NCBI GenBank assembly: GCA_945788545.1
Contig: CALZMK010000019.1
Coordinates: forward strand, 1 to 11,735
Source of the DNA: an uncultured Prevotella sp.
GTDB taxonomy: Bacteria > Bacteroidota > Bacteroidia > Bacteroidales > Bacteroidaceae
Direction of reading: 5' to 3'
Length of the DNA stretch: 11,735 nucleotides
Below the pieces are notes generated by a model, which saw nothing but the letters and a program-made list of their open reading frames with translations, made no database searches and had not been told where the DNA came from. The translations under genes and the position numbers were made by a program. Shown here one piece after another: positions 1-6,628 of the stretch; the stretch's first letter is position 1, and each line of letters begins with the position of its first letter.

Positions 1-37
1 AAGAATTAAAAATTAAGAGTTAAGAATTAAGAAATAA
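1..37. repeat. Tandem heptamer array (GAATTAA/GAGTTAA)
   Basis: From base 3 the spacer can be read as five consecutive 7-base units: GAATTAA, AAATTAA, GAGTTAA, GAATTAA, GAAATAA. It ends five bases before the ATG of the DksA-like gene. An 18-base stretch, AATTAAGAGTTAAGAATT at 11-28, recurs exactly at 1059-1076. Every unit carries TAA and the period is not a multiple of three, so an array of this kind closes all reading frames. The window begins inside or at the edge of the array, so its full length is unknown. Confidence 0.75.
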
Positions 38-42
38 CTGCT

Positions 43-423
43 ATGGAAGAAAAGACACGTTATTCTGATGAAGAGCTCCAGGAGTTCAAGGAGATTATCG
101 ACGAGAAACTGCGCCTCGCCCGTAGAGACTACGACGAGATGATGAGACAGTTGATGAACGCCGATGGTAATGACTGTGACGACACATCTCCAACGTATAA
201 GGTGTTGGAGGAGGGTAGTGCCACACAGAGCAAGGAAGAACTGATACAGTTGGCCAACCGCCAGCAGAAGTTCATCCAAGGTTTGGAGGGCGCCCTTATC
301 CGTATCAAGAACAAAACCTACGGTATCGACCGCATAAGCGGAAAACTCATACCGAAGGAACGCCTCAGGGCAGTGCCTCATGCCACACTCAGTGTGGAGT
401 CGAAACTCAATAGAAAGAAATGA
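43..423 (+). CDS. TraR/DksA-family transcription regulator, zinc-finger cysteines missing
   Basis: A 126-residue DksA-like protein, expected to bind RNA polymerase in the secondary channel and adjust initiation, classically together with ppGpp. Residues about 8-90 are charged and helical and fit the DksA coiled coil. An acidic turn at 41-48 (DGNDCDDT) lies where the coiled-coil tip with its acidic residues would be. The C-terminal part, from YGI at 93-95 through KLIPKERLRAVPHATLS, matches the family's zinc-finger region. However, the four-cysteine site is absent: Asp96 stands where a CxxC cysteine would be, and the only cysteine is Cys45. The fold may therefore be zinc-independent. Its stop overlaps the lspA start as ATGA, which indicates translational coupling. 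The family call is firm; equivalence to E. coli DksA is not. Confidence 0.9.
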   Translation: MEEKTRYSDEELQEFKEIIDEKLRLARRDYDEMMRQLMNADGNDCDDTSPTYKVLEEGSATQSKEELIQLANRQQKFIQGLEGALIRIKNKTYGIDRISGKLIPKERLRAVPHATLSVESKLNRKK

Positions 424-1064
424 CAAAAAAGACAATGAAGGTTAAGCGAGGCAGAATGGTCATACTGTTGGTATTGGCCATCCTGCTCGTTGACCAAACG
501 ATAAAGATAGCGGTAAAGACCAATATGACACTGCATGAATGTTTGCCTGTGTTCAGTTGGTTTAAGATTCTCTTTATCGAGAACAACGGTATGGCATACG
601 GAATGGAGATTGGCAGTAAGCTGTTGCTCTCCATATTGCGCGTATTGCTTGTAGGCGTCATCTCGCTCTATGCCTATCGTGTGGCGGTGAAGGGTGCACG
701 CACCGGTTTTATCGTTTGTCTGTCGATGATAGTGGCAGGAGCACTTGGCAATATCATCGACGGCATGTTCTATGGCTTGATGTTCGATGAATCGACGATA
801 GTCAATACAGCATCGCTCGTTCCCTTCGGCGAGGGATATTCCTCGTTCATGATGGGCAAGGTGGTGGATATGTTCTATTTCCCCATCATCGAGACTACAT
901 GGCCCACATGGATGCCTATGGTTGGCGGTGAGGAGTTTATCTTCTTCAGTCCAGTATTCAACTTTGCCGATGCGAGCATATCGTTGGGAGTGTTTTGGAT
1001 GGTGCTGTTCTATCGCAAGGAAGTATCGGAGATATCGATAAAGGAGTTAAGAATTAAGAATTAA
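420..1064 (+). CDS. lspA: Lipoprotein signal peptidase (signal peptidase II)
   Basis: Inner-membrane aspartyl protease that removes signal peptides from diacylglyceryl-modified prolipoproteins. The 214-residue protein has hydrophobic segments at about 13-31, 66-86, 96-118 and 186-198. Family motifs appear in order: D25-Q-T-I-K29, ENNGMAYG at 54-61, GN-IID at 110-114, VVD at 148-150 and FNFAD at 180-184. By family knowledge D150 and D184 are the catalytic pair. The spacing from D114 to D150 is 36 residues, against about 9 in the E. coli and Pseudomonas enzymes; this loop insertion is, as I recall, typical of Bacteroidetes LspA. Gly115 replaces the usual Arg of the GNxxDR motif. The start overlaps the previous stop (ATGA). 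The last residues (ELRIKN) and the stop are encoded by the heptamer array at 1044-1076. Several likely substrates (DUF4296 and RsiV-like lipoproteins) lie nearby. Confidence 0.95.
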   Translation: MTKKTMKVKRGRMVILLVLAILLVDQTIKIAVKTNMTLHECLPVFSWFKILFIENNGMAYGMEIGSKLLLSILRVLLVGVISLYAYRVAVKGARTGFIVCLSMIVAGALGNIIDGMFYGLMFDESTIVNTASLVPFGEGYSSFMMGKVVDMFYFPIIETTWPTWMPMVGGEEFIFFSPVFNFADASISLGVFWMVLFYRKEVSEISIKELRIKN

Positions 1065-1076
1065 GAGTTAAGAATT
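1044..1076. repeat. Heptamer array forming the lspA stop and the next start codon
   Basis: Four exact 7-base units (GAGTTAA, GAATTAA, GAATTAA, GAGTTAA at 1044-1071) and a partial fifth (GAATT). The array encodes the last residues and TAA of lspA, puts a stop in frame immediately upstream of the lipoprotein gene (1069-1071), and its last two bases supply the TT of that gene's TTG start (1075-1077). It shares 18 identical bases with the array at 1-37. Confidence 0.8.
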
Positions 1077-2031
1077 GCTGCGCAAACCAAGTTACATATT
1101 GATTGTGGCCGTCATTTGTATGACGTGCATAGGATGTAAGCCAGGTGTGCCGAAGGATGTGATCCAACCGGACGAGATGGAGGACATCCTATACGACTAT
1201 TATCTGTCGCGCGAGATGGCACAAAAGCCATCCGGCGGGGATAATTCGCCATATCTGCGCACACTCTACTACAAGGCTGTACTCAAGAAACATGGTGTCA
1301 CAGAGGCTGAATTCGACTCGTCGCTCGTGTATTACTATGGGCATGCCGATGACTTTGCCAAGATATACAGTAGGGTGAGCGACCGTATGCAGGAATACGG
1401 AAAGTCGCTTGGAGTCAACACCAACGGAATGGGAGGTACACTGACACAGTATTCCGCCACTGGCGACACTGCCAATATATGGCGAGGAGCCACGAGTGTG
1501 ATGTTACTGCCTGTGGCGCCTTACAATCGCTTTGACTTCGAGATAAAGGCCGACACGTCGTTCCACAAGGGCGATTCGTTTATGCTCACCTTCATGACCA
1601 ACTATCTGTATCAGCAGGGAACAAAGGATGCCACTGCCTATGTGGATGTGAAATACTCCAATGACAGTATAGCCTCATTCTCCACTCAAATATCGGTGTC
1701 AGGACAGTCGCAGTTGAGAGTTATGGAAAACCGCAATCATGACATCAAGAATATTCGAGGATTCATCTATCTCAACAGGGGCAACGACGAGTCGGAGACA
1801 GTAAAACTGATGTTTATCGATAACATACAATTCGTAAGATTCCATAAGAATGAGTCAAAAGACACGCAAGATAGCCGTCCACCATCTGCGGCTCCCCGAC
1901 GGGACGACTTACGGCCAGTCGGTAGTGGAGCTCAACCCCTGCGGACAGGTGATACACTGGCACCCATTAGACAGGGAAGAACCCCAGACAGAGTGGTTGG
2001 GGGGAACCGCCCGCCTATTCAAAGACGATGA
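1075..2031 (+). CDS. DUF4296-family lipoprotein
   Basis: A 318-residue predicted lipoprotein of unknown function, common next to lspA in Bacteroidales as far as I recall. The N-terminus has a basic start (LRK), a hydrophobic run at about 6-17 and a lipobox-like CIGC with Cys21 as the lipidation site. The DUF4296 segment follows (about 26-112, with IQPDEMEDILYDYYLSREMA near its start). Residues about 120-255 look like an added beta-rich domain ending in DNIQFVRFHK. Start choice: an in-frame TAA lies two codons upstream and the next ATG is codon 16, inside the signal peptide, so TTG at 1075 is the only start that keeps the signal intact. Residues from about 259 form a Pro/Arg-rich tail that lies entirely over the out-of-frame gene at 1850-2059. 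The tail looks unselected and may be a read-through extension. Confidence 0.85.
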   Translation: MLRKPSYILIVAVICMTCIGCKPGVPKDVIQPDEMEDILYDYYLSREMAQKPSGGDNSPYLRTLYYKAVLKKHGVTEAEFDSSLVYYYGHADDFAKIYSRVSDRMQEYGKSLGVNTNGMGGTLTQYSATGDTANIWRGATSVMLLPVAPYNRFDFEIKADTSFHKGDSFMLTFMTNYLYQQGTKDATAYVDVKYSNDSIASFSTQISVSGQSQLRVMENRNHDIKNIRGFIYLNRGNDESETVKLMFIDNIQFVRFHKNESKDTQDSRPPSAAPRRDDLRPVGSGAQPLRTGDTLAPIRQGRTPDRVVGGNRPPIQRR

Positions 2032-2059
2032 CGGAATATTAATGGCTGAAATATTATAA
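1850..2059 (+). CDS. Small 69-residue protein of unknown function, overlapping the DUF4296 gene
   Basis: Begins at an ATG inside the DUF4296 gene and runs in another frame, sharing 182 bases with it and ending 28 bases beyond it. The product looks like a real soluble protein: alternating hydrophobic strands, balanced charge and recognisable small-domain motifs (LRLPDGTTY, SVVELNPCGQVIHWHPL, EEPQTEWLGGT). The DUF4296 tail over the same bases is a low-complexity Pro/Arg/Gly string. This composition contrast favours the small frame as the conserved one. The next gene starts 23 bases downstream, which fits operon membership. No function is assigned. The alternative is that this is a chance ORF, which I think less likely. 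Confidence 0.65.
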   Translation: MSQKTRKIAVHHLRLPDGTTYGQSVVELNPCGQVIHWHPLDREEPQTEWLGGTARLFKDDDGILMAEIL

Positions 2060-2082
2060 TATATAATAAGGTATAAGAAATT

Positions 2083-3348
2083 ATGAAGAATCTGAAGACA
2101 CGTTTGGCACTGATGAATTTTCTCGAGTTTGCCGTATGGGGGGCCTATCTCACATGTATGGGCCGTTATCTCGGGAATATAGGAGTTGGTACTGAGATTG
2201 GATATTTCTACTCGATGCAGGGAGTGGTGTCAATCTTTATGCCGGCGATCATTGGTATAGTGGCTGACCGTTGGATACCGGCACAGAGAATGCTTGGTTT
2301 TTGTCATCTTGTGGCTGGTGTGTTCATGATTCTCACTGCTTGGTATGGAGCCTCTGCTGAGGGTGGAGTGGATTTCACCACAATATTCTCACTTTATTCA
2401 GTGTCGGTGGCATTCTATATGCCTACCATAGCATTATCCAATTCAGTGGCTTATTCAGCATTGCGTCAGGCAGGAATGGACACTGTCAAGGATTTCCCGC
2501 CCATCCGTGTCTTCGGTACTGTGGGATTCATCCTCACTATGTGGTTTGTGGATATTATGGGATTCCAAACCAATCACTGGCAGTTTGTCACCTCCGGAGT
2601 CCTTGGTGTAGTGCTTTTCCTCTATTCGTTCACGTTGCCACATTGCCCTGTGGCAAATAAAGACAAACATATATCACTATCCGAGGCATTCGGTTTGAAG
2701 GCATTCGCATTATTCCGTCAGAAGCAGATGGCGCTTTTCTTCATCTTCTCGATGTTGCTTGGAGTGAGTCTTCAGATAACCAACGGTTATGCCAACCCGT
2801 TCATTAGCAGCTTTGCATCACAAAGCGAGTTTGCTGATACATTCGGAGTGCAGCACGCAAATATCCTGATATCACTTTCACAGATAAGTGAGACACTCTG
2901 CATACTGCTTATCCCGTTCTGCATGAAGCGTTTTGGCATCAAGAATGTTATGCTTATATCAATGTTTGCATGGGTATTGCGTTTTGGACTGTTTGGAATA
3001 GGAGACCCTGGCAATGGAGTGTGGATGTTTATTTTGTCGATGATAGTATATGGGGTGGCTTTCGACTTCTTCAATGTGAGCGGTTCGTTGTTTGTCGATC
3101 AAAACACTGCTCCTGAGATTCGTTCAAGCGCCCAGGGCCTGTTTATGCTTATGACCAATGGAGTTGGCGGAACTATAGGCGTGATAGTGGCCCAATATAT
3201 AATCAATGCCTACACATATGGCGTGACCATAGGTGAAGAGTTCTATACCGTAGGCGACTGGCCCACATGTTGGTATATCTTCTCAGCCTATGCCCTTGTG
3301 GTGGGAGTAGTGTTTGCAATGGTGTTCCATCCCAAAAATCAAAAATAG
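2083..3348 (+). CDS. Nucleoside:H+ symporter-like MFS permease (NupG/XapB family)
   Basis: A 421-residue polytopic inner-membrane protein with about twelve hydrophobic segments, the usual length and topology of the nucleoside:proton symporter family (PF03825). Family-like features are NFLEFAVWGAYL near residue 12, GIVADRW at 58-64, YMPTIALSNSVAYS at 112-125, FPPIRVFGTVGF at 138-149, and a late segment FFNVSGSLFVDQ followed by SAQGLFMLMTNGVG. It probably imports nucleosides using the proton gradient; substrate range cannot be read from sequence. The 23-base upstream gap is AT-rich with no convincing promoter, and the next gene begins 3 bases after its stop, so it appears to be an internal operon gene. 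Confidence 0.88.
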   Translation: MKNLKTRLALMNFLEFAVWGAYLTCMGRYLGNIGVGTEIGYFYSMQGVVSIFMPAIIGIVADRWIPAQRMLGFCHLVAGVFMILTAWYGASAEGGVDFTTIFSLYSVSVAFYMPTIALSNSVAYSALRQAGMDTVKDFPPIRVFGTVGFILTMWFVDIMGFQTNHWQFVTSGVLGVVLFLYSFTLPHCPVANKDKHISLSEAFGLKAFALFRQKQMALFFIFSMLLGVSLQITNGYANPFISSFASQSEFADTFGVQHANILISLSQISETLCILLIPFCMKRFGIKNVMLISMFAWVLRFGLFGIGDPGNGVWMFILSMIVYGVAFDFFNVSGSLFVDQNTAPEIRSSAQGLFMLMTNGVGGTIGVIVAQYIINAYTYGVTIGEEFYTVGDWPTCWYIFSAYALVVGVVFAMVFHPKNQK

Positions 3349-3351
3349 TAT

Positions 3352-3939
3352 ATGTCCGACAGAGTGAGATTGCAATTAGATTCAATGGGCAGCATACAAG
3401 GCGACGACAATGTATGTGTTGTAATACTGGTGGAAGAGACACGACGTATGCAACTGTCCTTTGTTACCGACGATGACATGCGTCGGCAGTTGTCGTTGCG
3501 CCTTCACAAGAAAGAGGGCGACACACGTACATCGAAATTGCTGCCCGAGGTGATGTGGGAGTCGTTGCGAGGTTTTTCGGATAGTGAAGACTATGAGATG
3601 GTGGTGGATTCGGTGAAAGCCAATGGGGAATACCATACAATATTATATAACAAGATATTTGGAGGAAAGTATGACATACGCCTCTCGGATGCGGTATTAC
3701 TGCAGGAGGTTTCAGGCATACCGTTGTATATCAAACTCTCACTTGTGCGCCATCAAATGGTGCCATATACCGCAGGTTCGAATACAACCTCGATACCTAT
3801 CAACGTGATGCCAATGGCAGTGCTTGAGAAAGGACTTGCCGACAGTATTGCCAAGGAAGACTACCATCTGGCCCAAAGACTTAAAGATGAAATTAATAAA
3901 CGTAAATCACTCAATAATAAAGGAGGAGAAAACCGATGA
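3352..3939 (+). CDS. Bifunctional nuclease (DUF151) protein with C-terminal UVR motif
   Basis: A 195-residue protein with two parts. Residues about 3-135 fit the bifunctional nuclease/DUF151 fold, including the late segment YDIRLSDAVLLQEVSGIPLYI (107-127). Residues about 154-186 form a UvrB/UvrC-type UVR helix pair with the signature LADSIAKEDYHLAQRLKDEI (162-181). Proteins with this architecture are widespread in Bacteroidetes. The plant homologue has RNase and DNase activity, but the bacterial role is not established. The N-terminal half is fairly divergent from the common form, so nuclease activity is an inference. The stop overlaps the rsmE start (ATGA). Confidence 0.85.
   Translation: MSDRVRLQLDSMGSIQGDDNVCVVILVEETRRMQLSFVTDDDMRRQLSLRLHKKEGDTRTSKLLPEVMWESLRGFSDSEDYEMVVDSVKANGEYHTILYNKIFGGKYDIRLSDAVLLQEVSGIPLYIKLSLVRHQMVPYTAGSNTTSIPINVMPMAVLEKGLADSIAKEDYHLAQRLKDEINKRKSLNNKGGENR
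3920..3927 (+). promoter_or_regulatory. Strong Shine-Dalgarno sequence for rsmE
   Basis: AAAGGAGG ends eight bases before the rsmE ATG and lies within the last codons of the bifunctional nuclease gene. It is the only near-perfect anti-16S complement I see before any start in this window. The other starts have A-rich leaders, as is usual in Bacteroidetes. Confidence 0.6.
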
Positions 3940-4661
3940 AGGAAATCAGATTTTTTTATGATGCAAATGCTCCGGTATCTACCGAATTGCCTGATGACGA
4001 GGCAATGCATGCGCTTCGCGTATTGCGCCTGAAGAGCGGTGACGAATTTATGTTGATGGATGGCCGTGGCACATATTATCGTGCCGAGGTTACACTTGCC
4101 GCCACCAAGAAATGTATGTATCGCATATTGGAGACCATGCCCCAGGAACCGCAGTGGTTGGGCAAACTCAATATTGCCATAGGTCCCACTAAAATGATGG
4201 ACCGCATAGAATGGCTTGTGGAGAAGGGCACTGAGATTGGTTTTGATGGTATCACATTCGTAAATTGCAAAAACTCTGAGCGCAGGGTTGTCAAGACAAC
4301 TCGTCTTGAGAAGATTATCGTATCTGCAACCAAACAGAGTCATAAGCCATGGAAACCGGTTGTCACCGAGATGCTCCCGCTGAAGAACTATCTTGAGACT
4401 CCGCTTGAGGGCAGGAAATATATTGCTCATTGCTATGAAGACATGGAACGCAAGGACCTATATAGTGAACTGATTGCAGCTACCGAAAAGGATGAGAATA
4501 TCACTGTACTTATCGGACCGGAAGGCGACTTTAGTATTGACGAGGTGGAAATGGCTGTTAATATGGGATGGACACCGGTAACCCTCGGTGAGAGTCGCTT
4601 GCGCACTGAGACTGCCGCCTTGTCGGCAATCATGATGATGAGATTGGCAAACAGAAAATGA
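3936..4661 (+). CDS. rsmE: 16S rRNA (uracil1498-N3)-methyltransferase
   Basis: Methylates N3 of U1498 in 16S rRNA of the assembled 30S subunit, using S-adenosylmethionine. The 241-residue length is normal. An N-terminal PUA-like part covers about 1-70 (HALRVLRLKSGD at 25-36). The SPOUT catalytic domain follows: GPTKMMDRIEWLVEKGTEIG at 83-102, SATKQSHKPWKP at 130-141, and the trefoil-knot SAM-binding motifs LIGPEGDFS at 192-200 and LGESRLRTETA at 217-227. The start is fixed by an ATGA overlap with the preceding gene and by the Shine-Dalgarno at 3920-3927. Its own stop overlaps the next start in the same way. Confidence 0.96.
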   Translation: MKEIRFFYDANAPVSTELPDDEAMHALRVLRLKSGDEFMLMDGRGTYYRAEVTLAATKKCMYRILETMPQEPQWLGKLNIAIGPTKMMDRIEWLVEKGTEIGFDGITFVNCKNSERRVVKTTRLEKIIVSATKQSHKPWKPVVTEMLPLKNYLETPLEGRKYIAHCYEDMERKDLYSELIAATEKDENITVLIGPEGDFSIDEVEMAVNMGWTPVTLGESRLRTETAALSAIMMMRLANRK

Positions 4662-5968
4662 AACGTAAAAAAATACTATATTCATTATTAGCCGTTGTCG
4701 CAATTGTGACTACGGCTCTTGTATTATTGCTGTCAAGTGGCGGCAATGGATATATGAATGTTATCCCCTCAAGGGTGAAAGCTCTTGTAGCTATTGACCT
4801 CTCCAAGATTGGAGTGGGGGATGTTCCTGGTGTTGACACAGGCAGGAAGGCATATTTGTTTGAGACATCCGACGGTTCGTTGGGACTTGTGGCTGCGGTT
4901 GACAGTAAGGGAGACGTAGAGTCGTGGATGGAGAAGATGAACAAGGAGGGTAAGGCATCAAAACCCGTAGAGCGCAAGGGATATACGTTTTCCGTAGTCA
5001 ACGATAACTTTGTCCTCGGCCTCTCCTCGTCGGCATTGCTGGTAATGGGACCTGCTGTAGCCGATGAACAAGCCGCAATTCAGCGCAAGATGGTGAAGTA
5101 TCTGTCATCTGATAAAGACGCAGTGAGCGAATCTCCTTTATATCGTCATCTATCCACATTGGATGGACCTGTCACCATTGTTGCACAGGCTGATGCCCTC
5201 CCCGAGAAGTTTGTCATGCCCTTGACACTTGGAGCACCGCGAGGTACAAAGCCCGAACAGTTGCTTGTGTCTGCCACAATGGACTTGTCAGAGGAATGTG
5301 TCACTATGAAGTGTAATACATTCTCTTTCGATAAAAAGATTGATGACGCTCTCAAGGCGTCGCAATCCAAACTACGTCCGATAAGCGACAAGTATATCGC
5401 CACTATTTCAGCTGATAATCTGCTCACTGTGGCATGTGGGGTCAAGGGAACTGACTTCGTAGAGTTGCTTCGCACCAACGAGTCGCTTCGTACAATGCTC
5501 ATCGGTATCAACACCGCCATCGACATCGACAAGATGTTGCGTGGAGTGGACGGCGACTTGATAGTCAGCATACCCTCATTTGGAGATAAACTACAGATGT
5601 CTCTATTGGCTGACGCCTCCGACGTGTCATGGCAAAAAGATGTGGATTATTGGAAGAAGTCATGTCCGGCAGGAACATCGATAGAGTCGTGTGGTCCTGA
5701 TAGTTATCGACTGAGAGGCACTGACTTCGACGCATGGTTTGGAGTGAAGGACGGAAAACAGCTCTACGTGGCACCCACAATAGAGGCGGTATCGAAGATA
5801 GGTGCTAATGCATCACGTCAATTACCATCTGTAGTTGCAAATCAAGTAAAGGGCAGCCGTTTTGTGGCAGTTCTAAGTCTTTCTTCTGCAATAAGGCAGA
5901 ATCCCCAACTCTCTGTAGTGTCAGCATTCATGCCTCGTTTGCAAACCATCGTTCTGAAGATAGAATAA
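4658..5968 (+). CDS. DUF4836-family membrane-anchored protein
   Basis: A 436-residue protein of unknown function resembling Bacteroidales DUF4836 proteins; the opening NVIPSRVKALVAIDLSKIG at 34-52 is the recognisable start of that domain. Residues 5-27 form one strongly hydrophobic segment after MKRKK. No lipobox cysteine follows (SSGGNGYMN), so it looks like an uncleaved inner-membrane anchor with a large periplasmic domain rather than the lipoprotein form I recall for relatives. It is translationally coupled to rsmE by ATGA, but rsmE offers no obvious functional link. The downstream ABC ATPase starts 15 bases later, so a role with that transporter is possible but inferred from position only. 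Confidence 0.78.
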   Translation: MKRKKILYSLLAVVAIVTTALVLLLSSGGNGYMNVIPSRVKALVAIDLSKIGVGDVPGVDTGRKAYLFETSDGSLGLVAAVDSKGDVESWMEKMNKEGKASKPVERKGYTFSVVNDNFVLGLSSSALLVMGPAVADEQAAIQRKMVKYLSSDKDAVSESPLYRHLSTLDGPVTIVAQADALPEKFVMPLTLGAPRGTKPEQLLVSATMDLSEECVTMKCNTFSFDKKIDDALKASQSKLRPISDKYIATISADNLLTVACGVKGTDFVELLRTNESLRTMLIGINTAIDIDKMLRGVDGDLIVSIPSFGDKLQMSLLADASDVSWQKDVDYWKKSCPAGTSIESCGPDSYRLRGTDFDAWFGVKDGKQLYVAPTIEAVSKIGANASRQLPSVVANQVKGSRFVAVLSLSSAIRQNPQLSVVSAFMPRLQTIVLKIE

Positions 5969-5983
5969 TAAATATATTAAAAA

Positions 5984-6628
5984 ATGGATAAGATTATATT
6001 CAGGAACGTACTTCCTTCGGTATTTGTCAATCGTGGCGACCTCCATTCCGAGATATGGCAGACAGATGTCACCCTTGAGCGCGACCATCTGTATCTGGTG
6101 GAAGCCGCCAGCGGACAGGGCAAAAGCACCTTCTGTAGTTATGTGGTGGGTTATCGCAATGACTACACAGGACAAGTGCTTTTTGATGATGTTGACATCC
6201 ACAACATGAAGGTGAGTCAATGGGTGAATATACGTAAGAACCACATCAGTCACCTCTTTCAGGAACTAAGACTGTTTCCCGAACTCACGGCAATGGAGAA
6301 TGTGGAGATAAAAAACAAGCTCACAGGGTTTAAGACAAAGCAGCAAATCGACCAATGGTTTGAGATGCTCGGTATTGCCGACAAGAAAGACGCTAAGATT
6401 GGTAGAATGTCATTTGGACAGCAGCAGAGAGTGGCTCTCATCCGTGCCCTTGTGCAACCCTTCGACTTTCTGCTTGCTGACGAGCCAATAAGCCATCTCG
6501 ACGATGAGAACTCGCGCATTATGGGTGAGATAATGATGGCTGAGGCCAAGAGTCAGGGAGCGGGAGTGATAGTGACGAGTATTGGAAAACATATTGACCT
6601 AAACTACGAAAGGACATTGAAGTTATGA
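5984..6628 (+). CDS. ABC transporter ATP-binding protein with atypical nucleotide-site motifs
   Basis: A 214-residue cytoplasmic ATPase of the size seen with FtsX/MacB-type permeases. Walker A is AASGQGKST at 41-49 (first Gly replaced by Ala, Lys47 kept). The Q-loop is Q93 in LFQELRLFP, the signature is MSFGQQQR at 142-149 (LSGGQ-like), Walker B is FLLADE at 162-167 with catalytic Glu167, and the D-loop is SHLD at 170-173. The switch position that is usually His reads VTSIGKH at 197-203, so Ser199 occupies the expected His site unless His203 substitutes. The partner permease overlaps its stop (ATGA). It probably powers an envelope mechanotransmission-type or release complex rather than import; the substrate is unknown. 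Confidence 0.88.
   Translation: MDKIIFRNVLPSVFVNRGDLHSEIWQTDVTLERDHLYLVEAASGQGKSTFCSYVVGYRNDYTGQVLFDDVDIHNMKVSQWVNIRKNHISHLFQELRLFPELTAMENVEIKNKLTGFKTKQQIDQWFEMLGIADKKDAKIGRMSFGQQQRVALIRALVQPFDFLLADEPISHLDDENSRIMGEIMMAEAKSQGAGVIVTSIGKHIDLNYERTLKL

Noticed and set aside
13..435. 140-codon open frame antisense to the DksA-like gene
   Set aside because: The sense frame has a clear family match and coupled neighbours; the antisense product has no recognisable domain.
1..1076. CRISPR-like interpretation of the repeated AATTAAGAGTTAAGAATT
   Set aside because: The units are contiguous 7-base repeats without spacers, and the two copies flank ordinary genes with no cas genes present.
2060..2082. Promoter before the nucleoside permease gene
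   Set aside because: The gap is AT-rich but contains no TAnnTTTG and no -33 match at proper distance.
5146..5571. 141-codon antisense frame inside the DUF4836 gene
   Set aside because: Composition is Ser/Thr/Leu-rich as expected for the reverse of a coding frame, with no promoter or domain.
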